Part shown: positions 53,433-62,425 of the stretch, piece after piece
Layout of the letters: the number at the start of each line of letters is the position of its first letter
How positions within the stretch are numbered: position 1 is the stretch's first letter
Source of the DNA: Psychrobacter sp. UBA6766
Lineage (GTDB): Bacteria > Pseudomonadota > Gammaproteobacteria > Pseudomonadales > Moraxellaceae
NCBI RefSeq assembly: GCF_002453355.1
Contig: NZ_DKGQ01000004.1
Location: forward strand, 170,167 to 234,166
Direction of reading: 5' to 3'
DNA length: 64,000 bases
The notes under the pieces: model-generated
Database searches by the model: none
The model's input: the letters and a program-made list of their open reading frames with translations, nothing else
Told to the model about the DNA's origin: nothing
Made by a program: the position numbers and the translations under genes

Positions 53433-55766
53433 CTATTTATCGTTATCGATAGTATCAGCCACGTTTTTATCCTGATCGTCATTACTCGCTTTAGCGGCGT
53501 GATCGCCACTTGAGTCAGGTAAGCGGTTTGGATCAAGCGTGCCTTTTTTGGTTTTTGGCGCGCTACCATTGCCGTTGGCATTACTAGGAGTCTTGGTTTT
53601 CGAGGTTGCTGTCGAATTGTCCGACATCACTCCTTTATTAGCCGCTTTATCTTTAGGCTCGCTTGCTTGAGCGTTTCCTTTTTCAGCAGGAGTATTTGGT
53701 GGCTGAGGCGCGGAACTGGGCTGATTTTCTGACACAGTTGTTGTTTCAGATGCTGTTTCAGTGGCTGGCTTAGTTGTTGTTTCAGTGACTGTTTCAGCAA
53801 CGTTATCTATCTTTTTATCGGCTTCCTTAGCAGTTGGCGCTATAGGCTCAGGCGCATTGGTTTCGTTATTCTCCTCGGTAAGCTCCATTTCTTTACGCTT
53901 TTCAGGCGCTTTTGAGCTGGACTCAAAGCTTGCATCTGCCGCCGCGCGCGCTTGTTCTTGCTTTGGCGTTACGTCAACTGGCTTTGGCTGTACTTCATCA
54001 TCAATGACCAATGAGATTAGCTTACGATCACGCGGCACCATCCCATCGAACTTATCGGTAATAACGTGCAATTTACCCTCTTTATCCACGGTATAAAGCG
54101 GCACAAACTGCTTATTATCAGCTTTATATTGCTCAAAGCTGTAGCTGTCAGTGATGTTAGTGATTTTGATACGAGCCTTTTTCGATAGCATACTGGCAAG
54201 CTTGGTATAAGTGACATCTTTGCCAAATAACCACTGCGAGTGGAAGTTACCTTGTTTATCATCGCGCTCACTTTTGACTTTTTCATCACTGAATTTAAGG
54301 CGATAAATTTTACGCTCGCCAAACTCGTGACGGTAATGAATCTCAGACAAGGTATTCATCTCTCTATCGGTACTCATAGCAAATAGGCGCCCAATACCGA
54401 TAAGATCTAAGTGGTGGTCAGCATGGTCAGAGATAGGATTACCAAAGTAAGTACGCAGGCCGCTCATGCGCGCACGAGCAATATTGGTATAGTTATTGTG
54501 CGCAACGATGACATCAAAGCCTTGGTCTTTTAAAGACGTCGCGACCAGTAAGGCGATAGGGTTGGAGCCGACGACTAAGATACCGTTGGTTTCAGGCTCG
54601 CGTACGCCCAAGAAATTGCCAACCATTTTTGCGCCCAAACCCTGAATCATTACCGTACCAATAATGACAAGGAAAACCAAAGGTACGAGCAGCTCAACGC
54701 CTTGAATATCATACTCTTGCAAACGAATGGCAAATAAGGATGAGATAGCAGCGGCAACGATACCGCGTGGCCCAATCCAGCTAATCATCAGCTTTTCATT
54801 GGTTTTTAGGTTAGAGCCGATAGACGATGCCCACACCGATAACGGACGCGCGACAAACATCACAATCGCTAGCAGCACCAATCCAGCAAAACCAACGCTA
54901 AGCAAGCTTGCAAGCTCAACGCGGGCGGCAAGAATGATAAATAATACCGATACCAATAAGATGGTTAATGATTCATTGAACTCTAAAATCGTCTCGCGTG
55001 GGAATTTTGGCCAGTTAGCCAGCGCCACGCCAAGAACAGTGACAGTTAATAAGCCAGATTCATGTTCTAAATGGTTTGAGATAGAAAATAGCAGCAGCAC
55101 AAAAGCAAGGGTGAAAACATTGCGTAAAAATTCAGGAATCATATGGCGACGCATTAAAAATGCCAATAGCCATGCGCCAACCAATCCCAATATCGTCGAT
55201 AACACCACAATTTTGGCAAACAGTAATATACTGCTGGCTTCACCGCCTGAGATGATATATTCATAAACCAATACCACCGCAATCGCGCCGATAGGATCGA
55301 TAATAATACCTTCCCATTTCAAAATGTTCGAAATGGTTTTGTTCGGACGCACGCTGCGCAGTAATGGCATAATCACCGTTGGGCCAGTCACGCAGACCAA
55401 AGCACCAAAAAGTAAGGCAATTAAAGGGTCTACATCGAACAAAAGGTAAGTGGATAGCGCTACAATCGCAATGGTGATAAGTACGCCGACCGATACCAAC
55501 GTCTGTACCACAGAGCCGTGTTGTTTAATTTCATCAAACTCTAAAGTCAGCGAGCCTTCAAACAAAATAATCGCCACGCCCAATGAAATAAAAGGGAACA
55601 TCAGCTCGCCCAATACCAAATCAGGATCAAAAGCGCCTAATATCGGGCCAACAATAATACCAATCAGTAATAAAAACAAAATGGACGGTTGCTTTAAATA
55701 CCAAGCCAACCATTGGGCGGCAATACCAAGCCCAACCACGCCAGATAACAATAGGGCGGTATCCAT
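53433..55766 (-). CDS. NhaP-type cation/proton antiporter with RCK-like domain and disordered tail
   Basis: This 777-residue protein has about twelve membrane segments over residues 1-385 (CPA1 exchanger type; VTGPTVIMPLLR and WIGPRGIVAAAISSLFA are in the family core). A regulatory nucleotide-binding TrkA-N/RCK-like domain follows (GILVVGSNPIALLVATSL, AMSTDREMNTLSEIHYRHEFG, about 392-510), then a further cytoplasmic part to about 600. The last 175 residues are low-complexity and acidic, rich in Glu, Thr, Ala, Ser and Pro. It should exchange Na+ or K+ for H+ and respond to nucleotides. AAAAGGATT precedes the ATG. The long tail is unusual. Confidence 0.85.
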   Translation of the reverse strand: MDTALLLSGVVGLGIAAQWLAWYLKQPSILFLLLIGIIVGPILGAFDPDLVLGELMFPFISLGVAIILFEGSLTLEFDEIKQHGSVVQTLVSVGVLITIAIVALSTYLLFDVDPLIALLFGALVCVTGPTVIMPLLRSVRPNKTISNILKWEGIIIDPIGAIAVVLVYEYIISGGEASSILLFAKIVVLSTILGLVGAWLLAFLMRRHMIPEFLRNVFTLAFVLLLFSISNHLEHESGLLTVTVLGVALANWPKFPRETILEFNESLTILLVSVLFIILAARVELASLLSVGFAGLVLLAIVMFVARPLSVWASSIGSNLKTNEKLMISWIGPRGIVAAAISSLFAIRLQEYDIQGVELLVPLVFLVIIGTVMIQGLGAKMVGNFLGVREPETNGILVVGSNPIALLVATSLKDQGFDVIVAHNNYTNIARARMSGLRTYFGNPISDHADHHLDLIGIGRLFAMSTDREMNTLSEIHYRHEFGERKIYRLKFSDEKVKSERDDKQGNFHSQWLFGKDVTYTKLASMLSKKARIKITNITDSYSFEQYKADNKQFVPLYTVDKEGKLHVITDKFDGMVPRDRKLISLVIDDEVQPKPVDVTPKQEQARAAADASFESSSKAPEKRKEMELTEENNETNAPEPIAPTAKEADKKIDNVAETVTETTTKPATETASETTTVSENQPSSAPQPPNTPAEKGNAQASEPKDKAANKGVMSDNSTATSKTKTPSNANGNGSAPKTKKGTLDPNRLPDSSGDHAAKASNDDQDKNVADTIDNDK

Positions 55767-56244
55767 AAATTAATCCTTTTATAATCTTGTCACATTTTAT
55801 ATCTATTCAGGCGCGCTACCGGCGCTGCTATCATAAGCTGCAGCAAAAGTTGCCTAAATGAGTTGTTGCAAATATTCGTCACCGCTGAGCGCTCAATCTA
55901 TCGCTTATTAATAAACGCATCAATCACTGTATCAATCAACGCACAGGTGAGGTTTGTTATCAATACGATATCGCAGTAAAGACAAAGGTCTTTCCATATT
56001 ACTAAGCATAATCTAGAAAGCAAAAGATGAAAAACAAGGTGAAGACTGCCAAGCTGCTAAGATAATGGCCTACAAAAATTAACTTTTGTTTGTCATATAA
56101 ATTATTTGGCTTGTTATCATAACATGGTTTTATTTTATGTATTTTAGGGGTGGCTTTGCGCTGCTTTATTAGCTAAACATAAAGCTTGATAAAGCTGACA
56201 TTGTCAGCACGTTATCAATAAAGCAGTCTTGCGTTAATTTTTAG

Positions 56245-56274
56245 TATTGATAACCTATTATTATTGATAACCTA
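56245..56274. repeat. Direct repeat TATTGATAACCTA
   Basis: The 13-base sequence occurs at 56245-56257 and 56262-56274, four bases apart (17-base period). Confidence 0.8.
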
Positions 56275-56496
56275 GAAGTGGCTATAGTAATGGTTTTTTA
56301 ATGACTATATTTCAATAGCAAATGCAAATTACCACGTTTTCTTTAAATACGAAAAGTAGGGTAATAGCACCAACTTTCTTTATATAGAAAAGATAAAGTT
56401 TTATACCATAAGTCCAAAATGGACGGTAAACTAACAAGTAGACTCTCTTTGCAAGAGCGGATTGATAAGAGCACGGGACACAAGTACGCCGTAAAA

Positions 56497-56530
56497 TTTA
56501 TAACCTAACCGTATAAAGTCAGGTTATAAA
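56497..56530. repeat. Perfect 10-bp inverted repeat
   Basis: TTTATAACCT (56497-56506) and AGGTTATAAA (56521-56530) are exact reverse complements around 14 bases. There is no T run, so an operator or RNA hairpin in the htrA leader is more likely than a terminator. Confidence 0.8.
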
Positions 56531-56580
56531 GACAGATTTTCTAAATCTTAATTGATGAGCAAGCTGAGCTATTGTCGGCA

Positions 56581-56600
56581 CAGCACAGCACAGCACAGCA
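56581..56600. repeat. CAGCA pentamer repeat, four copies
   Basis: Four exact CAGCA units follow a partial unit and precede CATTG, 94 bases before the htrA ATG. Such arrays can change length by slippage. Confidence 0.9.
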
Positions 56601-56639
56601 CATTGATGAAATATGCCTTGATAACGGTCCTATTTAACC

Positions 56640-56665
56640 GTTTATAACAACCAGTTTATAACAAC
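56640..56665. repeat. Direct repeat GTTTATAACAAC
   Basis: The 12-base sequence occurs at 56640-56651 and 56654-56665, just before the htrA ribosome binding site. Confidence 0.85.
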
Positions 56666-56693
56666 TATAAAGACTTATCATATGGAGGATAAC

Positions 56694-58151
56694 ATGCCTA
56701 TCAATATGTCTAAAAAAGCATCAAATACGCACAATTTGACGCATTGGTTACAACAGAGTACGTTGGCACTTGCGATTGCAACAAGCATGGTTGCTGGTAT
56801 TAGTATAGCGACCATGCCAAATGCGCAGGCAGCCGTTACCACCGCCGATTTTTCTGGATTGGTTCAGCAAGTTACCCCAGCGGTAGCGCGGGTAAACGTC
56901 ACCAAAACCGTCAGTGAGGCCGAGCTTGCCAAAGCGCAAACCGCTGAGCTGTTGCGCAAATTTTTTGGGGATCGCTTGCATATTCCTGACCAAGCAGCAA
57001 CGCCTGCGATTGAACACGCTTATGGCACAGGTTTTTTCGTAACTACTGACGGATATATGCTCACCAATCACCATGTGGTAGCAGGTGCAGATAAAATCAC
57101 TGTGACGCTCAATGACAGAACGGAGCTTGATGCAAAGCTGGTTGGTAGTGATGAGCGCTCGGATGTGGCGGTACTAAAAGTGACGGGTCGTCAGTTCCCA
57201 GCATTACCAATCGGTGACTCTAATGCGTTAAAAGTAGGAGAGCCCGTATTGGCGATTGGCTCGCCATTTGGCTTTGATTATTCGGCATCGGCAGGCATTG
57301 TGAGCGCCAAGTCGCGAAATTTTTCACGTGAGACCAGTGTGCCCTTTATTCAAACTGACGTTGCATTGAACCCAGGAAACTCTGGTGGTCCACTATTTAA
57401 TCAGCGTGGTGAAGTCATCGGCATCAACTCGCGTATTTTTAGTGGCACAGGTGGCTATATGGGACTGTCATTTTCTATCCCGATTGATGCGGCGATGGAT
57501 ATTTATGAGCAGCTTAAAAACAATGGTGAAGTTGCGCGCGCTTATTTGGGTATTTTTCCACAAGATATCGACCGTAATTTAGCCGAAGCTTATAACTTAG
57601 CGCGTCCACAAGGTGCGTTATTAACGCGCGTATCGCCAGATTCACCCGCCCAAAAAGCAGGGTTAAAATCGGGGGACATTATTTTAAAATACAACGATAC
57701 CCAAATTATGGAAGCCTCAGATTTGTTAAATCTCATCAATCGGGCGCGACCTGATGACATATTTCGCGTTCAAATTCAGCGTGATGGTAAGCAATCTATT
57801 GTAAGCGGCAAGCTCAGTAACGCGTCTAATGATATGCAGTCGCAAACTGGGGCTCAGCAGACCAACGGCATTAGCTTGGGGTTAGCGCTGCGCAACTTGA
57901 CACCGGAGGAGCAAATAGAGCTAGCGTCTGATAACAAGACTGGTGTATTGGTCACAGCAATTGAGCCGACGGGACTTGCGGCGCGTTCGGGCATACTGGC
58001 AGGCGACGTTATCACCAACCTACATCAAAAACCCATCAAAACGGTCAACGATTTTTCTAGTGCCGCTTCCTCATTACCCAAAAAAGGGGTGGTTACGATT
58101 GAAATATTGCGTCAAGGTATCCCGGGTATTATTGGTTTGCGGATTGAGTAG
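56694..58151 (+). CDS. Periplasmic serine protease of the HtrA/DegP/MucD family
   Basis: The 485-residue envelope chaperone-protease has a long N-terminal signal region (hydrophobic about 27-48, ending NAQAAVT). The catalytic triad is H in TNHHVVAGAD, D in DERSDVAVLKV and S in NPGNSGGPLF. Two PDZ domains follow (ARAYLGIFPQDID and LGLALRNLTPEEQ). It resembles MucD/DegQ-type proteins, which clear misfolded envelope proteins. The ATG at 56694 has GGAGG just upstream, a near-perfect binding site, so it is chosen over the ATG 56682. The long repeat-rich upstream region is described separately. Confidence 0.93.
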   Translation: MPINMSKKASNTHNLTHWLQQSTLALAIATSMVAGISIATMPNAQAAVTTADFSGLVQQVTPAVARVNVTKTVSEAELAKAQTAELLRKFFGDRLHIPDQAATPAIEHAYGTGFFVTTDGYMLTNHHVVAGADKITVTLNDRTELDAKLVGSDERSDVAVLKVTGRQFPALPIGDSNALKVGEPVLAIGSPFGFDYSASAGIVSAKSRNFSRETSVPFIQTDVALNPGNSGGPLFNQRGEVIGINSRIFSGTGGYMGLSFSIPIDAAMDIYEQLKNNGEVARAYLGIFPQDIDRNLAEAYNLARPQGALLTRVSPDSPAQKAGLKSGDIILKYNDTQIMEASDLLNLINRARPDDIFRVQIQRDGKQSIVSGKLSNASNDMQSQTGAQQTNGISLGLALRNLTPEEQIELASDNKTGVLVTAIEPTGLAARSGILAGDVITNLHQKPIKTVNDFSSAASSLPKKGVVTIEILRQGIPGIIGLRIE

Positions 58152-58652
58152 TGATTGGTAGCGTTATTAGGCAGTTTTGAGCATAGTCTCCTATTTATCT
58201 GTGAGGATATATTGACCGCTCATTGATGTGTTGACGATTGGTTAAAATATTTAAAAAGGTTTTATCCATACTCAGCAATTACGCTACACTAACTGTTTGG
58301 TTTTCGCGCTAGATTCTAAGACCAATTTTTAGGACCAGTAAAGCAGTGCTTAGCAGCTCAATAGTGAGTCATTTTTCGCTGATCAGAGACTTTAAGCATT
58401 AATTGATTGATAGCGATAAAGCCAAAATATGCTACACTAGCAGGCGTTTTTATGGTTATTAGCGGTTGAATACCGGTAGATAAACATAGCATTAATAACA
58501 TCAGAATATATAAATAGTATGAACATCACGCAAGAGATTGTCCCTTACGTTATTTTTATTCAACGTTAAGCTTAGTAGGACGTATAGAGACACTTGCAAA
58601 CGACTTATCATGTGATAGCTTTAATAAAAGCTAGGATAATACAGGCACGGTT
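58152..58652. other. Intergenic region upstream of dapA
   Basis: Two similar TACACT elements in CTACACTA (58293-58300 and 58432-58439) are possible -10 boxes. No gene is seen in these 501 bases. Confidence 0.45.
58407..58438 (+). promoter_or_regulatory. Possible dapA promoter
   Basis: TGCTACACT (58430-58438) fits an extended -10 box. TTGATA at 58407-58412 is a possible -35 but the spacer is 20 bases, which is long. The leader would be more than 200 bases. Confidence 0.4.
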
Positions 58653-59558
58653 ATGAGCACAGCATTCGACGATATCAAATCCCGACTACAAGGTTCAATG
58701 GTAGCCTTAGTAACGCCCATGCACCCTGACGGCACGGTCGATTATAAACGTCTGGCAGACCTCATAGATTGGCAGATTGAGCAGGGCACACATTGCCTCG
58801 TCGCTGTCGGCACGACTGGTGAATCAGCGACTTTGTCGATGCAAGAGCACAGCGATGTGATTCGCTATTTTGTCCAGCATGTCAAAGGTCGCGTCCCCGT
58901 AATTGCTGGAACAGGCGCTAACAATACGATGGAAGCCATCAAGTTGACCCAAGATGCCGCTGATGCAGGTGCAGACTGTGCGTTATTGGTTGCGCCTTAT
59001 TATAATAAGCCGCCCCAAGAAGGCTTGTTTCAGCACTATAAGACCATCGCTGAAGCGGTAAAAATACCGCAGATGCTTTATAACGTGCCGGGTCGTACCG
59101 TTGTTGATATCGCTCAAGAAACGGTTGAGCGTCTTGCTGATATTGATAATATTGTCGCTATTAAAGACGCTACTGGTTCGGCGGTTCGTGGTGAACAACT
59201 CATCAAAGCGGTTGGTGATAGAATGGTCGTGCTATCGGGTGACGATGGTACTGCCCTTGAGCTCATGAAGTTTGGGGGAAAAGGCAATATTTCGGTGACA
59301 GCCAACGTTGCGCCAAAAGCTATGAGTGAAACCTTTAGCGCAGGGCTGCGCGGTGATTTTGACGCGGCTCATAAAGTCCATGATGTGGTTAAGCATTTAC
59401 ACCGCGATTTATTTATCGAATCAAGTCCTATTCCTGTCAAATATGCGCTGCATAAAATGGGCATGATAGAAACAGGTATCCGGTTGCCATTGGTATGGTT
59501 GGCTGAAGAGCACCATGCAACGATTGATGAAGCCTTAATCCGTGCAAACTTAGTGTAG
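58653..59558 (+). CDS. dapA: 4-hydroxy-tetrahydrodipicolinate synthase
   Basis: The 301-residue TIM-barrel enzyme condenses pyruvate and aspartate semialdehyde, the first step of lysine and diaminopimelate synthesis. Motifs are GSMVALVTPMH, VGTTGESATL, the catalytic tyrosine in YNVPGRTVVD and the Schiff-base lysine in IVAIKDATGS. The length is typical. It leads dapA, bamC-like and purC, the order also known from E. coli. Confidence 0.96.
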   Translation: MSTAFDDIKSRLQGSMVALVTPMHPDGTVDYKRLADLIDWQIEQGTHCLVAVGTTGESATLSMQEHSDVIRYFVQHVKGRVPVIAGTGANNTMEAIKLTQDAADAGADCALLVAPYYNKPPQEGLFQHYKTIAEAVKIPQMLYNVPGRTVVDIAQETVERLADIDNIVAIKDATGSAVRGEQLIKAVGDRMVVLSGDDGTALELMKFGGKGNISVTANVAPKAMSETFSAGLRGDFDAAHKVHDVVKHLHRDLFIESSPIPVKYALHKMGMIETGIRLPLVWLAEEHHATIDEALIRANLV

Positions 59559-59698
59559 TTATGTGCAAAAGAGCGATGGGCAAACGTAGCTTCGCGCGTA
59601 CATAATAGAAAAGTGCCGTTCATCAGATATTTTAAAGATAAAAACGTTTTGCTAAATAACTACTAAATCAGCAACGAATGCTAACTTAGAGAGATAAT

Positions 59699-60019
59699 AT
59701 GATGACAGTATCATCAACCCCTGTGAAAATATTCCCAATGCTAATGAGCGTAGTTTTGGGTAGTATGTTAGTATTGAGCGGCTGCCAAGCGACAAAAGAG
59801 CTGTTTGGTAAGCGTGATAATGGTAGCCTTGAATATCAGCAAAGCAAGAAACTGGCGCCGCTAGAGCTTCCTGCTGCGCAAGAAACCGCCCCATTTGTTC
59901 CGCTATATCCTACTCCTAATGTAGGCGCGAATACCTTAAAGTTAGAGAACGAGTCGGGTAAGCAGTATCAATTGCCAAAACCGCAGCGTGCCGTTGCGAC
60001 AACCCAGGCCTCAAAATAA
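59699..60019 (+). CDS. Very short BamC-like lipoprotein
   Basis: This 106-residue lipoprotein (lipobox LSGC, C29) lies exactly where bamC (nlpB) sits in E. coli, between dapA and purC. Its mature part resembles only the N-terminal unstructured BamC peptide that wraps BamD: SLEYQQSKKLAPLELP, then Pro-rich stretches and YQLPKPQR. The two helix-grip domains of BamC (full length about 344 residues) are absent. It probably acts as a minimal BamD-binding peptide at the outer-membrane assembly machine. The function is inferred from synteny and pattern. Confidence 0.72.
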   Translation: MMTVSSTPVKIFPMLMSVVLGSMLVLSGCQATKELFGKRDNGSLEYQQSKKLAPLELPAAQETAPFVPLYPTPNVGANTLKLENESGKQYQLPKPQRAVATTQASK

Positions 60020-60149
60020 ACCCTTTTTTCACCTCTATTTATACCGCTGGTTTTTGATTATGTTAAACAGATTTTTAACCTAATTTAAAGCGCTTAGCGG
60101 TCACTGCGCGTTTTTACCACATAAGCTTGAACGAACAGGAACTCCCATA

Positions 60150-60863
60150 ATGCAAAAGCAACAACTGCTGTATAAAGGCAAAGCCAAATCTGTTTATGAA
60201 ACAGAAGACAACGATCTACTGATTTTACACTTCCGCGATGATACCTCAGCGCTTGACGGTAAGCGTATCGAGCAACTTGCTCGTAAAGGCGTGGTGAATA
60301 ACCGCTTTAACGCTTTTATCATGCAAAAACTGGCTGACGCTGGTATCGAAACCCATTTTGAAAAGCAATTGTCAGATGATGAAGTGCTGGTCAAGCGTCT
60401 AGAGATGATTCCAGTTGAGTGCGTCGTCCGTAATTTTGCCGCTGGCAGTTTGGTGCGTCGACTGGGTTTAGAAGAAGGCCAAGCTTTGACGCCCTCTACC
60501 TATGAGCTTTTTTATAAAGACGATGCACTTGGCGATCCAATGGTCAATGAGTCCATTTCTATCTCTCTGGATTGGGCAAATGAAGCTCAATTGGCAAAAA
60601 TGAAAGAGCTAAGCCATCAAGTAAATGAAGTGTTAAAAGAGCTGTTTGATGCAGGCGATTTGATACTGGTAGATTTTAAACTTGAATTTGGCGTATTTCA
60701 CGATCGCATCGTCTTAGGTGATGAATTTTCACCAGATGGTTGCCGCATTTGGGATAAAGCGACCAAGAAAAAGCTTGATAAAGACCGTTTCCGCCAATCA
60801 TTGGGTGATGTGATTGAAGGCTATGAAGAAGTGGCAAAACGTATTGGTGTGCCATTAAACTAA
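60150..60863 (+). CDS. purC: Phosphoribosylaminoimidazole-succinocarboxamide synthase
   Basis: The 237-residue SAICAR synthetase joins aspartate to CAIR in purine synthesis. It has LLYKGKAKSVYETED, FRDDTSALDGKR, GIETHFEK, the CVVRNFAAGSLVRRLGLEEG block and LVDFKLEFGVF. Length and order after dapA-bamC are as in E. coli. AGGAACTCC lies upstream. A strong terminator follows. Confidence 0.96.
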   Translation: MQKQQLLYKGKAKSVYETEDNDLLILHFRDDTSALDGKRIEQLARKGVVNNRFNAFIMQKLADAGIETHFEKQLSDDEVLVKRLEMIPVECVVRNFAAGSLVRRLGLEEGQALTPSTYELFYKDDALGDPMVNESISISLDWANEAQLAKMKELSHQVNEVLKELFDAGDLILVDFKLEFGVFHDRIVLGDEFSPDGCRIWDKATKKKLDKDRFRQSLGDVIEGYEEVAKRIGVPLN

Positions 60864-60882
60864 ATTTATCTAGCACTTAATA

Positions 60883-60919
60883 CATAAAAAAACTGAGCCC
60901 TGAGCTCAGTTTTTTTATG
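60883..60919. terminator. Bidirectional terminator after purC
   Basis: CATAAAAAAACTGAGC and GCTCAGTTTTTTTATG form a 16-bp perfect stem around five bases, with T runs on both strands. It also serves the convergent disordered-protein gene. Confidence 0.92.
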
Positions 60920-60931
60920 TGAATGATTATA

Positions 60932-61492
60932 TTATTTATCTTTACGTGCTTCTTTAATTTTCTTAGCAGCAGTCTCCATCGCATCCGCTGCCTTATCAGC
61001 TAAGGTACCAGCGACTTCTTTTGCTTTAGTTGTTGCAGTGTCTTTTAAAGAAGATTCTTTGTCGTCGCCAGATTTAGAGTCATCATTTTTACTGTTTTTA
61101 TCGTCTTTGTTAGAGTTTTTATTGTTGTCTTTACCGGATGACTTATCTTCTTTATCAGAAGATTTATTATCCTTATCAGATGATTTGTCGTTTTTGTTGT
61201 CTTTATCAGATGACGTATCATCTTTACTATCATTATTAGACGACATACCATCTTTACTGTCTTTACTGTCTTTACTGTCTTTACTGTCTGACTGATTATT
61301 CTGTTTGTCGTTTTTGCTGCTATCGTCTGTTTTAGACTGACTATCTTTTGAATCGTGATTAGTGTTGTCTTTGAAAGGGTTATTAGCGTTGTTATTTTTC
61401 ATCGCTGCGTTTTTATCCGTGTCTTTTTCGCCAGTATTCTTATTACTATTATTATTGTGCTGCTTATCATTGTTCGCATTAGAGTTACTCAT
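60932..61492 (-). CDS. Disordered, highly charged LEA-like protein
   Basis: This 186-residue protein has no signal peptide. About 130 residues consist of Asn, Lys, Asp and Ser, including four exact SKD units and repeated SSDKDNK-type blocks. The last 40 residues form an amphipathic helix (TTKAKEVAGTLADKAADAMETAAKK) like those of plant and bacterial late-embryogenesis-abundant or YjbJ/CsbD-style stress proteins. It may protect proteins or membranes under cold, drying or salt, which is inference. AAGGATAAG precedes the ATG. It is a single gene with a terminator. Confidence 0.7.
   Translation of the reverse strand: MSNSNANNDKQHNNNSNKNTGEKDTDKNAAMKNNNANNPFKDNTNHDSKDSQSKTDDSSKNDKQNNQSDSKDSKDSKDSKDGMSSNNDSKDDTSSDKDNKNDKSSDKDNKSSDKEDKSSGKDNNKNSNKDDKNSKNDDSKSGDDKESSLKDTATTKAKEVAGTLADKAADAMETAAKKIKEARKDK
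61252..61290. repeat. 9-base tandem repeat within the LEA-like gene
   Basis: Four near-contiguous copies of a 9-base unit (reading TCTTTACTG on the plus strand) encode the four SKD units. They can vary in number without breaking the frame. Confidence 0.85.
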
Positions 61493-61726
61493 CGTCTTAT
61501 CCTTTTGATTGTGTTTTTTAGTGTTGGATGTTTTTAATTTTTTAACTTTAAGATTGAATAGCGAGTTTTAAGCTTACTATTAGACTGAGTTAATTGTCTG
61601 TATAACATGAGTTGCAATAGGTAATAGAGTCTATCTCTCGACAGCAATGAGTCGTCTTTTATGTTAAATTTATACCGTTAATATACAAACATAGATATAA
61701 GAAAATAAGAAAAAAGGTCGTCATTG

Positions 61727-62374
61727 ATGTTACATCCCATATTACCTGATACTCAATCCACTATTTTAGAACCTACTTGGTTTGTCCGCCCAACCTGTGT
61801 GGTAGCGGCCGATTTGATTGGCAAAGTTTTATGCAGACAATTAACAGATAGCGATGGAACGCAGAAAATATTGCGAATGCGGATCTCCGAGACGGAAGCT
61901 TATATCGGTGAAGATGATGCCGCTTGTCACGCCCATGCAGGCACTCGAACGCCGCGTACTGAGATTATGTATAGCCAAGGCGGTGTCATTTATGTTTATC
62001 TGATTTATGGCATACATCATATGCTCAATTTAGTCAGTGGACCAGCAGAGTCGCCAGAAGCGGTATTAATACGGGCAGGGTTTTTAACAGAAGATAGCGA
62101 TCGCTTAATTGAAGAGAAATTGCTCAGCGCAGATAAACAGCTGACGCATCCTAAGCAGTTTGCTGGCCCTGGCAAGCTGACTAAGCGCTTGAACATAGAC
62201 CGTACGTTATACGGTAAACTCATGACGCCTGACTCAGGACTTTGGCTCGAAGATGATGGCTGTCAGCCACCCGTGTCGCTGCGCCCACGGATTGGAATTG
62301 ATTATGCGGGTGAGGCAAAAGAGTGGTTATTACGATATATTTGGACTGACCATCCATCGTTATCTAAAAGATAG
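61727..62374 (+). CDS. mpg: 3-methyladenine DNA glycosylase (AAG family)
   Basis: The 215-residue enzyme of the alkyladenine glycosylase family removes alkylated purines. It has WFVRPTCVVAADLIGKVLCR, the catalytic glutamate in ISETEAYIGEDDAACHA, and YLIYGIHHMLNLV, with GPGKLTKRLNIDR near the C-terminus. The ATG at 61727 has AAAAAGG upstream; a TTG one codon earlier is not needed. This family is patchy in gammaproteobacteria, so transfer at some time is possible. It is followed by a NIF3-like gene in the same direction. Confidence 0.93.
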   Translation: MLHPILPDTQSTILEPTWFVRPTCVVAADLIGKVLCRQLTDSDGTQKILRMRISETEAYIGEDDAACHAHAGTRTPRTEIMYSQGGVIYVYLIYGIHHMLNLVSGPAESPEAVLIRAGFLTEDSDRLIEEKLLSADKQLTHPKQFAGPGKLTKRLNIDRTLYGKLMTPDSGLWLEDDGCQPPVSLRPRIGIDYAGEAKEWLLRYIWTDHPSLSKR

Positions 62375-62425
62375 CAAATTTATAATGAGTCTATATTTTT
62401 TAATATTTGGTTGAAGGAGTAACTG

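Larger units (their letters stand above)
55767..56693. other. 927-base AT-rich intergenic region upstream of htrA
   Basis: This is the longest gap in the window. It holds no convincing gene. It contains a 13-base direct repeat, a perfect 10-bp inverted repeat, a CAGCA pentamer array and a 12-base direct repeat, all described separately, leading into the htrA start. Regulation of htrA by envelope stress is likely; no specific site can be named. Confidence 0.6.

Noticed and set aside
54727..55266. 179-codon frame opposite the antiporter gene
   Set aside because: Antisense to conserved membrane segments; the Thr/Asn-rich translation is a typical shadow.
61252..61290. Tandem repeats that could suggest CRISPR or VNTR
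   Set aside because: The unit is 9 bases and lies in frame in a coding region; there are no spacers.
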